Assembly: GCA_033032865.1 (NCBI GenBank)
Contig: JAWHQI010000505.1
Span: 57,501 to 121,500 of the forward strand
Source: Dactylorhiza incarnata
Lineage: Eukaryota > Streptophyta > Magnoliopsida > Asparagales > Orchidaceae
Length of the DNA: 64,000 bases
Direction of reading: 5' to 3'
Notes under the pieces: generated by a model
The model's database searches: none
The model's input: only the letters and a program-made list of their open reading frames with translations
Told to the model about the DNA's origin: nothing
Made by a program: the position numbers and the translations under genes
Shown here: piece after piece, positions 34,095-47,286 of the stretch
Layout: every line of letters starts with the position of its first letter
How positions within the stretch are numbered: position 1 is the stretch's first letter

Positions 34095-36028
34095 CTAGGT
34101 TATCTTGGGCCCTTTGCTTTTACCATTGTAGGGTTTAATGAAGGAATAAAAGAGTCTTTCATGATACCCTTTTGGATGATAAGGAATGAGTTTCCCAAAC
34201 CTATTATTTTGATACTTGAAATGAGTATAGATTGTATCTAAATAAAGAAGATCAGCAGAATTTTTTATTACCTTAGGTTTTGCTTTAACCTTTTGGTTGA
34301 GGTTATTTAATTTCTCTACTTTATTCTTGCCTAAGGGTTTTTCTTTCTTATTCTGATTTACTTTGTTAGGTTCATCTATCCCTTCTGGATAACTACTAGC
34401 ATTACCCTTAGATGATGGATTTTTCTCACTTGGTTGATACTCACTAGGTCTAACAAAGGATACTGGATTTTTCCAGGCAGGTTTCCTAGGTGCTTCTGTG
34501 CTAGTGGAGGGCTCTGTTCCTAACCCTAGGTGATTAAATCTCATTGAGAGATTTTCTGTGATGTCTTTGAGCTTCTGATTCCTCTCATTGAGTGAGTCCT
34601 CAAAGGCCTTTGCCTTTGCTAGCTCTTCTTTTAGTTTTATGTTTTCTTTTCTAAGTTCAATCAATTCTGACTCTTTATTATTAATTTCATTTGTTAATTT
34701 TTGATTTCTTAGGTATATGTCATCTTTTTTAAGGTTTTCTAACTCAGTTCTAACTGTGTCTAATTCTCTTTCTACCCTAAGGTGATCAATACATAAATCT
34801 TTAAAACAGGTTTTAAAATCATCTGAACTAAAATCAAAGTCATCAAATAATGATACATGTTCCTCTTCATCATCTGATGACATCCCCAGTGCCATCATGC
34901 AGGTTGCTTATGCTTCATCATCACTTTCAAATATGATGAGCTTAACTCAGCATCTGAGTCACTCCATGTTTCAGCAATGAAGCCCTTGACTCTCTTCTTG
35001 TCTTTCCCTTTGAAAGACTTCTTCTTCTTTTCATCCTTTTTGTTGCTTCTGTTATTTTTGTTCTTGTGGACACTCAAGAGCTATGTGTCCTGGTTTATTG
35101 CAGGTGTAGCAGATAATCTCCTTCTTTGGAGTTTTATCATACCTGGGCCTTGAGTCCCTTTCTCTTCTCCTTGAGTCTTCTGTCTTGACCCATTTCTTGA
35201 ATCTCCATGCTAGGAGATTGAACATCTCATCTTCAGGAGTATAGGACTCTCCTTCAGTAGCTTTCAGGGCAAGATTCCTTTGGATAGGAGCTTGAGTAGT
35301 CTCCCTTTCTTCAAACTCAACCATGTTCTTTAGAAGCATCTCATATGACTTAAGCTTTCCTAGCAAAGCTTCAGTAGAGATTTCTCTGTGGCACCTGGAT
35401 TCTCTGATTGCCCAGATCCTTAAATCCCATGATCTAGGGAAGCACATGAGGATTTTATCATTAATTTCAGTCAAAGATATATCTCCTTGTCCAAGCCTCT
35501 GAGCTCATTAATGATAATGTTGAATCTGTCATACATATCAGCAACAAATTCTTCAGCCTTTTTCTGAAAGTTCTCATACTAGGATATGAGAAGGGACTTT
35601 CTGTCCTTTCTTTCATCTGAGATTCCTTCCACCATTCCGGTGAGAGAATCTCAGATATCTTTTGCTGATTGACATTCAACAACCTTCTGGAAAATATCAT
35701 CTGACATTGTTGATACCAGAATGTTCATGGCCTTGGCATCACATGCATTGGCCTTCTTCTCAGCCTCTATCCACTCATTTCTTGGGACAGCCTCAGTTGT
35801 TGAAGGTTCTCCTACCTTTTGTCTGACTGGAGCTGGAGGACATGTAAGAAGAACATTATAGATGTCTTCATCAATGGAATTCATATAAAGCCTTATTCTG
35901 GCCTTCCAGGGTGTGAACTTATTCAAGTTACACACTGGAGGTCTTGTGGAAGCATAATCCTTAGAACTCATTTTCTTTATAAAATATATTTGTAATAAAG
36001 AAATAAGTGCAGGAGGTTTTGTGATCAA
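34095..36028 (-). pseudogene. Copia (SIRE-like) Gag with coiled coil, frameshifted
   Basis: Starts MSSKDYASTRPP at about 35970 with a gag block (FTPWKARIRLYMNSID) and a middle region, then a zinc knuckle CYTCNKPGHIALEC (about 35060-35105). Next are a lysine-rich stretch, a WSDSDAEL block, an acidic FDDFDFSSDDF segment and a long coiled coil (34800-34560). It ends KSKGPKIT at 34095, where SIRE-type Gag normally continues toward protease through GPK-W; the Trp codon position here is a stop. Breaks at about 35690, 35470, 35060 and 34895 separate four or five frames. Confidence 0.8.
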
Positions 36029-36054
36029 TGTGTTAACCTTTTAATGATCAATCT

Positions 36055-36067
36055 CCCTCTGATACCA
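36055..36067 (-). other. Primer-binding site, initiator tRNA-Met
   Basis: Minus-strand TGGTATCAGAGGG, 2 bp from the LTR end at 36070. Confidence 0.85.
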
Positions 36068-36069
36068 AT

Positions 36070-37869
36070 TGAAAGTGCACTGTGTGCCCCTGAGATATGC
36101 TCTAGAGGGGGGGGCGGGTGAATAAAGATTTACAAATATTTCTATCCTATTTGTGCAAATATATTAAAAACACTAAGTGTTATGCTCTACAATTCCACAC
36201 ACAGAATAAAACACAGGCTGTTTAAGTAAAGCAAGAAAAGCAGTAATGGAAAAAGTAAACTAAATGGGACAACACAGAAAATGAGCAACCAGAATCACAA
36301 AGATTTTATAGAGGTTCCCCAAAATGTGGGTAGTCCTCTCTTCTACCACCTGGTAGGATTGCACCACCTGTGCCTGAGCCTTTTGACAAGGAGACTCTCA
36401 GAACCACTGATCTTTTGATAAGGAGATCATGAACCAACCAGATCTTTTGATAAGGAGATCTTGAACCAACCAGATCTTTTGGTAAGGAGATCTTGAACCA
36501 CTGAATCCTTTGGAAGAGGGATTCTCAAAACTCTTTACAGGGGGTGTAAGGAAAGAAGAGTAAGAAGAAGAAGAAAGAATCAGAAATCTGTTTTTCAGAA
36601 TTCTGTAACAGCAATCCTTAAGGTGTTGTTCTTTGAGGGCTATTCAGGATCTATATCAGTTTAATTCTAGCTTATGATAGTGATGATTGCTAGGGTTCTT
36701 GTAAGCTCTTGATCCTTCTTCTCTCTACTCTTATAATAGTGCTGCTGCTATATAATATTGGTGAGGAGGCATCAGTTGTTTCTCTGAGCAGAGTATAATC
36801 TTCTGTAGATCTTTCTTCAATGTTTTGTGTTGAGGAGAAGAAGATCCTTGACTGAGAGAGAGAGAGAGAGAGAGAGAGCAGTTCTTGCTTTTCTTCTTGT
36901 CTATTAGGGTTCCTTGAGGAAGAAGAAGAGGAGGAAGCCCTAATGCCAAAAGTTCAGCCGATAGTGATGAATGCTCTATGTTTTTCTTTCTGCTCATGCC
37001 TTATATTTTCCCTCTTTAATTTGAATTAATTTCCTTTTCTAGTAGGTCCTGAAAAGGTGTTTTTCTCTGCATAATTTCTCTTCCTTTCCTTCTTTAATTC
37101 ACGATCCGTCCACCAACTGTAAGCTTGTTTCCAAGAAAGCTTTTCTGTCCTCCTTTAATTCTTCTTTCTAGTTGAGGCAATTAAGGAGCTGTTGGAGAAC
37201 GGTCTTCGGTATTGTGGGCCATAAGAGAGTGTTCAAAATAACAGCTGAAAATATTTCCTTTTCAGACTGTATTCGACGTAGCGTCGAGTTCTCTTCCTCT
37301 CTTATCGACGCACCTTCGATTCCTTGTAGGAGAAGCTTTGAATTCTTTGCTTTGATTGAACTCAACTTGTCGATGTTGCGTCGATACCTTATCGACATAA
37401 CCATCGAGTTGAATGCATGGCTCTGAACTTCATTATCTGCGTCGAGATGAAGTCCACATTGCGTCGACTTTAGATGGCTTCGACAGATTCTTTCTTCTGT
37501 GTTGAGTTGAAGTAGAAGCGGCATCGACTTCTCTATGTACTTCGACAAGTCCATGGCCTCTACGTCGATATCCATTCGACATAGCATCGACTTGATCTAC
37601 TCCGACAGAAGGAGTGAGTTGCTTGGACTTCTTGTCAGTGTAGCGTCGACAATAACTCGATGTTGCGTCGATTTCCATTCGACGCAACTGTTAACTTTAC
37701 CCAAACTTTGCTTCTCTTGATATGGTCTTGACACCCTAGGTTGAGTGTGATATCCTAAGACATCTAATGACCAGATTACCCTCGCTATACAATGGGTAAT
37801 TTCAAACTAAGATATAAAATCACTTTTAAGATAATTTGTTAAGTTAAATCAAAGAAGTTTTTCCCAACA
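36070..37869 (-). repeat. 5' LTR of the two-ORF element
   Basis: 1,800 bp partner of 29496-31305. It carries the TCTTTTGATAAGGAGATC tandem block (about 36405-36500), a GA microsatellite (about 36856-36878) and the TCGACG/CGTCGA array (37270-37685), with ten exact hexamers in about 430 bp located in U3 near the outer end. Confidence 0.92.
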
Positions 37870-38354
37870 CCATGATCACAAACAAATGTTGCATCATATT
37901 TGCTCGCTCATAATATGGGTTTAATTTCATACAATTCACATCATAGGTCAATATCCACTTAGTTTCACTAATACGTGTTCCATACAACTTTTATAAAACA
38001 AATTATCGACCAACATGGCTTCATACATCGCACATCATGTCTCACAAACTTACACCAATCAAATGTCTTCTCACAAGTTGTGTTTTCTCACAAACCAATT
38101 ACTTTCGTACATGTTTTCACGCTCCCACACACACCTACTAAATGTTTTGTTTCAAAATATCTTAAATAATGAGGGTTGTTTCTCTTGATATTTCACCTCC
38201 CCCTCTTCCAGACGAACATCAAAGCAGGAGCTACTCCACACATGGTTATTTATAATCATCACAACCTCAAATTCTCACACGATTGTTGCTATCATTTACA
38301 CTCCAGTGCATTAATCTTGCGTTTGTACTAATGCGGTCAATTTGTGTCAGTGCA
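37870..38354. other. Intergenic segment
   Basis: AT-rich, non-coding. If the copia at 38360-49625 is removed it joins 49631, so it is the pre-insertion target. Nothing else recognised. Confidence 0.6.
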
Positions 38355-38359
38355 CTCAT

Positions 38360-38679
38360 TGTTGCTGTTTGGGAACACAGAACAAGGAGGGGAGAAAGTA
38401 GATGGTACAACTGATTTTGCATTTACTAAAGATAGGTTTACATAATATGCTTCTTACAACTGCAGGAACAACTCAAAAAGACTTGCAACAAAAAAGAGAC
38501 TCATCCAAGCTTTATATAGCAGCTTTGAGAGAAAAGAAAGGAAAAAAACAAGTACAACACAAGGCTTTGGCAGAACATTCTTGGGAACTGGAGGGCCTCA
38601 TCAACAAGACAGCAACGATGCCAATACTGAGAGCAGGGCTGGAGCAAAACGGCACCAAATGGCAAGATTATCTTCAACA
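38360..38679 (-). repeat. 3' LTR of minus-strand copia
   Basis: 320 bp; minus-strand start TGTTGAAGATAATCTTGCCA, plus-strand start TGTTGCTG. Matches 49298-49625. Confidence 0.9.
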
Positions 38680-38686
38680 CCCTCCC

Positions 38687-39751
38687 TTAATCGCAGCAAT
38701 TTTGTAATCCCATCTTTTCCTTAATCTCTTTTAAGAACTCCGCAGCAAGGGGCTTTATTAGGGCATCAACGATTTGATCCTTGGCACTGCAATGGTTGAC
38801 AGTAATATCACCATTGTGAATGAGCTCCCTGGTAAAATGCAACTTTAGCTCAATATGCTTGGTTTTGTTATGGAAAATTGGATTGTGAACCAAGGCAATG
38901 GCTGAGGTATTGTCCACCAAGATATCTACTACTCCTATTTCTTCTTGTATCTCTTCTGTTAACCTTTTGAGCCAGATGCCTTCTCTAGTAGCTTCACAAA
39001 GGGCTGAGTACTCAGCTTCAGTGGATGAAAGAGCAATACTTTTTGTTTGCGGGAACACCATGAAATAGGCTTGTTGCCAAGGAAAAACATGAATGCACTT
39101 GTGCTTTTTCTATCATCAGCACAACCACCCTAGTCACTGTCGGAATACCCATGAAGACGATTACTTTTATCTTTCTCATATCTTATCCCATATTCCCTGG
39201 TCCCAATGAGGTAGCGCAAAATTCTTGTGGCTGCTATGCAGTGTTTGATACTAGGAGAACTCATGAATCTAGAAACCAGACTAATAGCAAACTCAATGTC
39301 TGGGCGGATATTGGTCAGATATATCAAAGACCCAACCAAGCTTTTGTATTCTTCAGCATTGCATTTCTCTTCTCCATCTTTTTTTTTTCATTTTTTTCAT
39401 GCATAATTAGTGGTGTGGAGACTGGTTTGGAGTGTTCGGATATTTCAGATATTTTATTAGCAGATCATTCAGATATTTGCTTTGAGTTATTATTAATCCT
39501 GAGGATTCTCTAAGTATCTGTATGCCAAGAAAATATCTGACTTGACCTAGATTGGTCATCTCAAAATCTTTTTCGAGGTTATTTTTGAGAAGGCAAATAG
39601 ATTGATGAGAGGATCCCGTGATGAGAAAATCATCGGCATAAACACAGATCCTCCACTTTCTTCTTTCTTTAAGTACAGAGCTGGCTCATAGTTGCTTTTT
39701 CTGAAACCATTGATGGTAAGGCTTGCATCAATCTTGCAGTTCCACGCACGG

Positions 39752-39783
<32 letters not shown>

Positions 39784-41223
39784 GCTTTTCTTTGAGCCCA
39801 TATAAGGCCTTTTTTAGGCGATATACTTTTTCTTTTTCATCACTAATCTCATAGCCCTCAGGTTGAGTAACATAAATTTCTTCTTTGATGTCCCCATTTA
39901 GAAACGCAGATTTTATGTCCATTTGGTAGACTGGAAAATCATTTTGAACTGCTAGGGCTAACACAATTCTTATAGTTTCAAATCGTGCTACGGGGGCAAA
40001 TGTCTCCAAGTAGTCTATCCCCGGAACTTGAGAGTAGCCTTTGGCTACTAATCGAGCTTTATATTTCTGGATTGATCCATCTTCATTAAATTTAGTTTTA
40101 TAAATCCATTTGAGGCCTATGGATTTTTAGTTGGAAGGCAAGGGAGTAAGCTCCCAGCTATTGTTTTTTTTCAATCATTTGAATTTCTTCATTCATGGCA
40201 CTAATCTAATTCTGATTTTTAGCATCTTCTTTGTACGTGACAGGTTCTTTTGAGATGAGGGCTAAATTGCAATTACTGTAAATTTCTGTGAGACTTTTAA
40301 ACTTCTTTGGAGATGATGAATCCTGGGAAACAGATTCCTGAGAAGTTTCAGGAGGTAGGAGGCTGCTTTCACCGTTGTCTTCAGGGAAGGATGGCAGAAC
40401 TTCTTCTTCGATGGGGTTGATCACTTGATTGACTGAATTAGGATGATGATTATCTTCATCGAAGAAGGAATCTGTAACCACCTGAGGACTGGAATTCTGA
40501 TGCACGGTTTCTGTCCAGTTCCAGATGTTATTTTCATCAATTATAACATCTCTTACTATGATTAATTTATCTGTTCTTGGATTGTACAGTCGGTAAGCTT
40601 TTGATTCTTCACTATATCCCACGAATATGGTTTTTTCTCCTTTCCCCCCAACTTATCTCTCTTCTCTGCTGGTACAAGATTATAGGCAATGCTTCCAATT
40701 ATTTTCAGATGAGAAATTTGTGGTTTTTTTACCATTCCATTGTTCATATTGAGTGTTGTTAACTAAAGCACGAGTGGGTGCTCCATTTAGTAAGTAAACC
40801 ACAATGTTTGCTGCCTCTGCCCAGTATGCTTTTGGTAATTGCTTTGTTCTCAGCATACACCTTATCATTTCTATGATAGTTCGATTTCTCCTGTCTACTA
40901 GACCGTTTTGTTGGGGTGTACCTCTCACAGTTAGCTCCCTTCTTATGCCATTTTCTGCACAGAAGTTGGTAAATTCTTTACTTAGGAATTCACCTCCTCT
41001 GTCAGATCTTAAGCATTTAATTTTTTTGTCTTGCTGGTTTTCAGTTTGATCTTTGAACAGCTGGAATTTTTGGAAGGCTTCAGATTTGTGTTTTATGAAA
41101 TAAACCCACATGAACCAGTTGAAGTCATCAACAATCAATAAGTAGTAATGTTTTTCTGATATGGATGGAATGAGGGCAGGTCCCCGGATGTCTATGTGGA
41201 TAACATCGAAAGGTTGTCCTGCT
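38687..41223 (-). pseudogene. Copia integrase core, RT and RNase H, degraded
   Basis: Integrase: LRSDRGGEF supplies a catalytic Asp, but the usual GVVERKNRTI block reads GLVDRRNRTI, so the catalytic Glu is Asp. [47 protein letters not shown], then a 30-base G/C run (39755-39784) that replaces the QAPRAW block with prolines and shifts the frame; the active site is VYADDFLI in another frame. RNase H: SIALSSTEAEYSALCEA and TKHIELKLHFTREL, ending at 38687. Multiple frame changes (about 41140, 40680, 40010, 39560, 39340). Confidence 0.88.
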
Positions 41224-42747
41224 CTATGGAAGCTTTGATGGGGGAAAAGGTGTTCTATGTATCTTACTCAAGGTGCAGTCTTCACACATGGCTGTTTCTT
41301 CTTCAATGGAGGGGAGACCTAAAACAAAGTTTTCTTTTCCCAGATTTCTTAAATCTCTGAGATTAAGATGACCGTATCTCTCATGCCATATTCTAGTGTT
41401 GTCAGATTGTTTACTAACTAAAGCTTGATCCTTAATAGTAGATAGATTCATGAGAAACACTTGATTGGAGGTCATATTGACAGTGGCAATGTGAAATGAA
41501 TACTTGTCAACAATAATACATTGTGAGGCATCAAAAATTAGTTTGTATCCATTCTTGACTAGTTGCCCTACACTTAATAAGCTTTGAGCAAGGTCATGAT
41601 CAAATTGAAAATCATGGATATATTTGATTTGACCATTTTTGGTTTTGACTGATATCACTCCTTTTCCCTCTATTTTCTTTGACTTACCATCTCCCATAAG
41701 AACTTCAGATTTTACAGTATCATCAAGGCTAACAAAATAAGTTTTTTGATTTGTCTTGTGGTTAGAGCAACCACTATCAATATACCACATATCATTGTCA
41801 GTAATTTCACAACCAGTGTTAGTGTAAGATACCCGATCCTGATCCTTGTCTTCATAAGGAACATCATCCTTGACTGGTTTTTGCTGAAACCAGTAGTCTT
41901 TGTTGAGGTGAGTGGGATTTTTGCACCTTTTACACTTATAAAAGCAGTCATGGGCTACATGATTTGGTCTTTTGCACAAGTGGCAGAACACTTGAGAGTT
42001 ATTCTGTCCTCTTACTTTTTGGATGTGAGGATCAGGAAATTTCTCAAAGGTGTTTTGAAGATTGATTTTACTTTGAAAAGCTTTTTCTAAGGAAGTATTT
42101 TCATATCTTTTGGTCCTTTCTTCATGAGCCTGAAGGAAGCCCATTAGTTCAATTACTGTGAGATTGCTTAAGACTTTTGATTCTTCAATGGCTGAGACTA
42201 CTGATTCATATTTCTGGGTAAGAGTTCGTAAGATTTTTATAGCAAAATTGTTTTCTTCTAAAGCATCTCCAAAGCTACTAATTTGATACACAATAATAGA
42301 GATTCTGGTGAAATATTGTTGAGATGATGCATCCTCCCTCATTTTGAGGGATTCAAACTCTTGCCATAAGTTTAAGAGTTTGATAGAAATTACTTTGGTC
42401 GATCCTTGGAGCACAGTTTTTAAGGTGTCCCATACTTCTTTTGAGGAACAAGCGCCCATAACTCTTGGAAAAAGGCTTTTTGTTACTCCTTGCTGAATGT
42501 ACAGCAGGGCCTTATCATCTTTTTTATAGTTTTCTTCATAGGTGGTAATTGTGGCAGTATACCAACCAGTCAGAGGATTCTCAGCAGTGGGCTTGTTGTA
42601 TCCTTCTTGGACAATTCTCCAAAGTCCTTGTGAGATAAACAAGGTTCTTATTTGGACATGCCAAAAATCGTATGCATCTCCTTCGAAGATAGGTATACTA
42701 TTGGATGAGTAATGTTGAGGGGTGACATTGTTGCTAGATGATGTCAT
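41224..42747 (-). pseudogene. Copia Gag, protease and GAG-pre-integrase
   Basis: A 507-codon open frame, intact by itself, starting MTSSSNNVTPQHY. The gag block is followed by a zinc knuckle CHLCKRPNHVAHDC and a second cysteine cluster (CKRCKNPTHLNKDYW). The aspartic protease motif WYIDSGCSNH has the D-S-G triad. The GAG-pre-integrase block IWHERYGHLNLRDLRNL ends with C-E-D-C, and a stop follows at 41224 before the integrase core. It would encode the structural proteins of the particle and the protease. Truncated by that stop, it could at most yield Gag and protease. Confidence 0.88.
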
Positions 42748-45700
42748 ATGACGATCAAAAGAAAAGAATAGAAAGAACCCAACTCAAGAACGGGTAGTTG
42801 TACAAATGCACCAAAAAATTTCATTCTGATGGCAAATAGCAACTAGAACCCACTCTGATGTAAGACCCCCCCCCCCCCCCCCCCAAAACTGAACCCGGTT
42901 CAGGGAGGGGGGATCTTACTGCCCAAGGACGGCCACTAGCGCTTCCCGGATGGCAATGACCCACCCTCTCAAGCACTGAGTGGTCGCCTTGTCAGGCACA
43001 AGAATCACAACAACACATCAGAATCACATAGCGGAAGTATTAGAATTAGGAAAACTAGCACACAACTTATAATTACATAATAGGAAAAAGGCCGAAGCCT
43101 ATTGTTTACAACATCTACCTCGGAGGCTACATATAACTATAACGAAATGATCCTAGTTTAGTTCTATACTCTATGAATCACGTCGCAGAAGACAGGGGGC
43201 GAGGCTGGAGTATCCGATCGGGCCATCTCTAAGGCCGGTAATTCATCCTGCGGTGCGGGGGCTTCACGCTGTCCCGTCTCATGTGATTGGTTATAAGAAT
43301 AACCGTTAGTCACAGAGCTAAGTAGAAAACACATCCCCTCCCCGGATCCGTATCCTGGGGGAGGGCTAAAGGACGGGAATAAATAGCCGAAGGAAGGTAG
43401 AGGGTTAGCAGTAGGTAAAACATATATACGTATATATATCTATAATGCCTACCAACCATAATTTCCATGAGGTGACTTAAACGTGCGGTACGAAACGACA
43501 AACAATACTACCTCGCACATACCCGCACTTAGGTATTCAAACCTGTACACACAAAAACTCTGTGTCGACACAGCTTGGACCGCTTTGCTTCAAGCGGGGT
43601 TGCGAACCCCGCGGGCCTCACCGATGTGGTCGTCGGTGACAGTGGTCAGGCCTGCCACTTCTGAATGTAGTCGTACCGTATCACTCAGGCCCTCTCGTAC
43701 AACTTGGTGTACTAACTGGATGTGAGCGACATCCGGCGATTCCGAAATTTAGGCCGACCAGCGGAGGCAAAACTGCGGGTTCAGGGTGGTGATAATCCGC
43801 TATGCACATCTCCCTGTCGCCATGAGTCGTCAACCCACACGCACCGGTACGAACGGTCTACGGGCGTGACCGACCCGCCACTTCCAAAACAATCTTCAAA
43901 AGCTTAAACACAGAGCAAGTGCTTTAAGACTTGACGCGACATTCTTACTCGACCGGTCACTCGACTCTTGACCGGGAGGCTCGGCGGTAGGAGGGCTCCT
44001 TATTTGGCGCTAACTTAGGAGGAGGGACTCAACTCCAGGTTTTCCCCAACCAAGGCCTCACAGAAAGGAGGAGAAGCACCGCTTGCCAGCGTAGGTCTGT
44101 TGTTAGCACTAAAATATAAATAAAGTGCAACTTAAGCAGTAAGAAAGGCCGGAAGCAGGGGCCGAAATATCAGGACCAGTACGAGACTGGAGAATTGAAA
44201 GTACAGAAAGCAGTAAATAAAGGACCAGTGCAAGACTGGATTACTGAAAGTACAGAAAGCAGTAAATAAAGGACCAATGCGAAACTGGATTACTAAAAGT
44301 ACAGAAAGCAATAAATAAAGGACCAGTGCGAGACTGGATTACTGGAAATGAACGAACAGAAATATAAGTAAGGGGACTAGTGCGTGATTGGATTACTAAA
44401 CGCATAAACAGGAAGTAAAAGCAGGGGGACCAGTTCGAGACTGGATTTAAAGAATAAATGCAGAAAGTAAAAGCAGGACCAGTACGAGACTGGAGAGCAT
44501 AATAAGTAAAGGGTTAGTAGTCCAATCACTCCATAACAGGAGACTTCAATGTCGACTCCGTTCTTAGGAGGAAGTTCCGTTCGATCCCCGTTCATAGGGG
44601 TCTTTTCTCCGTTCATAGGAGCTTACTTATATTTCATGAAATTCCTTGTTTCCGTGTGCCTTGGGTTCATATTTTAAATATTTTCACGTTAATGAATTGG
44701 CGGTGTCGCCTCGCGATTGTGACCCGAATTGCGCGTCGATACTTTTAACTTAGTCGATTCCTTAGATCGATATACATCATTTCGCTACGTAACAAAAATA
44801 CGCGTCGCGAGTTTGCCAATTTATCCCAATTAATTTCGCTCGCTTTCGGGCGTTAATTTTGCTCGTAAAAGACTTTTAAAGAACCAAAAGAAAAGGTCAC
44901 ACCTTCAAACTTTGATAGAAATTGCAAAACACCCTAAATTAGAGGCTATAATTTTTGGGGATTTTTCCAAACTACTTTGGGCTTTTAATTCCTTAAAACA
45001 GACCTTGTACATAGATTTAAAAATAGTAAAACTCATCCTAAAAATCACAAAAAATTACAGGAGGTGCCCCTCTGAGTGGGGAACGTTTTCCATATTGGGA
45101 GTTTTTGCCAAAAGTGCCCCATTTTCCCTCAGAAAAATAAAATAGGGAAAGGGGCTTTGGGGTGCAAATAGAGGAAAGGAGGGAGCAGGGGGCGCTGAAC
45201 CGTGCGCCCTCCCGGGGTCCCCACAGCGGATCTACGGCGGATCCATTGTGGGGGCACACATGTGGAGGCAGGAGGCGGGAAACCATGATAGGGGAGCGGT
45301 CTGATCTCATCGTGGAGATCCGACGGCCCCTGCTATCCCGCTGGGTTACAGCGGGAGGCGACCGCTGCCGCCGCCAGGCAGCTGCTGGCTGGGGCCGGCG
45401 CCGCCCCCGGCCGGTGCGCCGGGGTCCGGCTACCACTCCGGAGGTGGTCCGGCGGCCTGGCGCCGCCGGCCACCGCCGGGAAATAGAGGGAAAGGGGGGC
45501 AGGGGGTGGCGCAGCCTGCATACGCCATGCAGGCTTGCTGCGCCGCTGCCTCTGCTGGGGGCGCCTCCCCTGCCTCCCCTGGCTGGGGCGCCAGGGAGGG
45601 GGCAGTCCTCCGGCGGGGGTCCGACGGCCTGGCGCCACCGGGGGCGGCCCTTTCCCCGTACGGGAAAGACGGGGAGGGAGGGGGAGAGTGCGGGTGCCGC

Positions 45701-46100
45701 CGGAGGCGCGTCCTCTAGCGGCCCTGCCGCCTCCTCCCGTCAGAGCTCGGGTCCCCGGGTGGGTACATTCTCCCCCAGCGCCACCACCGGCACTGGGGGT
45801 GCAAGGTTACGGCTAGCTCCACCATCCAAACCTGGGCAAGGTTTGGGGTGGGGCTGGCGATGCTCCGGCGACGGGGGAGGGGGGGGGGGGGGGGGCATGC
45901 CACCGAGAGGTAGGAATGGAGGACGAGGAGGGTTCTACCTGTGGAGGAGGGGCTCGATAGGTTGAGGGGTGGCTCGCCGTGTTGAGGAGGTGGTGGTGGC
46001 GGTTTGGCTGGGAAGAGCTCCGGCAGGGGGAAGGGGAGGGCTGGCCGGTAGGGGGAGGAGGAGGAGGGGGCTGGAGTGAGCTCAGGGAGGGGCTGGGGCC

Positions 46101-46110
46101 CTTTTTATAG
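46101..46110 (-). promoter_or_regulatory. TATA box of the solo LTR
   Basis: Minus-strand CTATAAAAAGGGCCCC, equivalent to 10172-10180. Confidence 0.55.
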
Positions 46111-46519
46111 GGGAAGAGGGAGGCCTCCCCTCTCCGTCCCTTTATGCCACCTGGGTTAAAGGGGGGAATTGGTGGGGGGGGAGATATTTTCTCCCCCTCC
46201 CCCTTCCCTTGCCCTAACAGAGGGCTGCCTATTCATGGGCAGCCCCCCCCCCCCCCCCCCCCCCCCCTCCTTGAGGGAGGAGATTCTCTCTCCTCCCCCC
46301 TTTTCTTTTCTTTTCCCAAAAAATTTCATGCTTGGGGGGGGGGGGGGGGGGGGGGTTGACCAAGGTCAACTTAGGGCTGGGTCCTCCATGGTCCCGGGGT
46401 CCATCAAAATTCACCGGGCCCGATTTCGAGTTCGTGTGCTCCGTATTTCGTGCATTGTTCTGAGGCGGTCTGCATAATCCAAAACGGGCATATTCTCTGT
46501 ATGACCTCGAATTGATGGT

Positions 46520-47285
46520 CAATGAGTTCTGTGACGTTCGTTTTGACTATACAAGTCTAATGAAACTGACGGAAGTCAAATCGGGGTACATTTGGTCACT
46601 ATACCCCACTGACTTAGTTGCGACGCACAATAATACCCCAAAAGGGTCGTTTTCTCCAAACAACCTCGGATTGGAATGGAACAAGTTCCATTACACTCGT
46701 ATCGATTATACGAGTCTAACGGAACTGACGGAAGTCAAATCGGAGTACATTTGGCCACTGTACCCCAACGACTTAGTTGCGGTGCACAATAATACCAAAA
46801 ATGGTCGTTTTCTCCAAACGACCCCGGATTGGAATGAAACGAGTTCCATTACACTCGTATCAATTATACGAGTCTAACGGAACTGTCGGAAGTCAAATCG
46901 GAGTACATTTGGCCATTGTACCCCAACGACTTAGTTGTGGCGCGCAATAATACCCAAAAACAGTCGTTTTCTCCAAACGACCTCGGATTGGAATGGAATG
47001 AGTTCCATTACACTCGTATCGATTATACGAGTCTAACGGAACTGACGGAAGTCAAATCGGAGTACATTTGGCCATTGTACCCCAACGACTTAGTATGACG
47101 CGCAATAATAACCAAAAACGGTCGTTTTCTCCAAATGACCTCGGATTGGAATTGAACGAGTTCCATTACACTCGTATCGATTATACGAGTCTAACGGAAC
47201 TGACAGAAGCCAAATCAGAGTACATTTGGCCACTGTACCCCAACGACTTAGTTGCGGCGCATAATAATACCGAAAAAACGGTCGT
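46520..47285 (-). repeat. U3 tandem array, about 158-bp units (first block)
   Basis: About five units, each with CGAGTTCCATTACACTCGTA, CGAGTCTAACGGAACTGACG, AAATCGGAGTACATTTGGCC, ACCCCAACGACTTAGTTG and CAATAATACC. Neighbouring units differ by few bases, indicating recent amplification. Diverged single units occur at 9310-9620. The ORFs here are repeat-driven. Confidence 0.92.
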
Positions 47286-47286
47286 T

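Larger units (their letters stand above)
29496..37869 (-). mobile_element. Pol-less LTR retrotransposon with SIRE-like gag and an extra ORF
   Basis: Two 1.8-kb LTRs (29496-31305, 36070-37869) flank a 4.8-kb interior read on the minus strand: iMet primer site, copia-type gag, a motif-rich spacer, ORF2, then the 3' LTR. Protease, integrase, RT and RNase H are absent. The gag-to-ORF2 junction falls where SIRE-type elements pass from Gag to protease. LTR ends are TGTTGGGAAAAA and GTGCACTTTCA. The flanks GGTAT and CCATG do not form a TSD; CCATG differs by one base from the TCATG left of the neighbouring TRIM, suggesting the two are physically linked by nesting or recombination. Confidence 0.85.

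Noticed and set aside
45162..45965. Plus-strand 267-codon Gly/Arg-rich ORF
   Set aside because: GC-rich leader part of the solo LTR, open in several frames, containing a G run.
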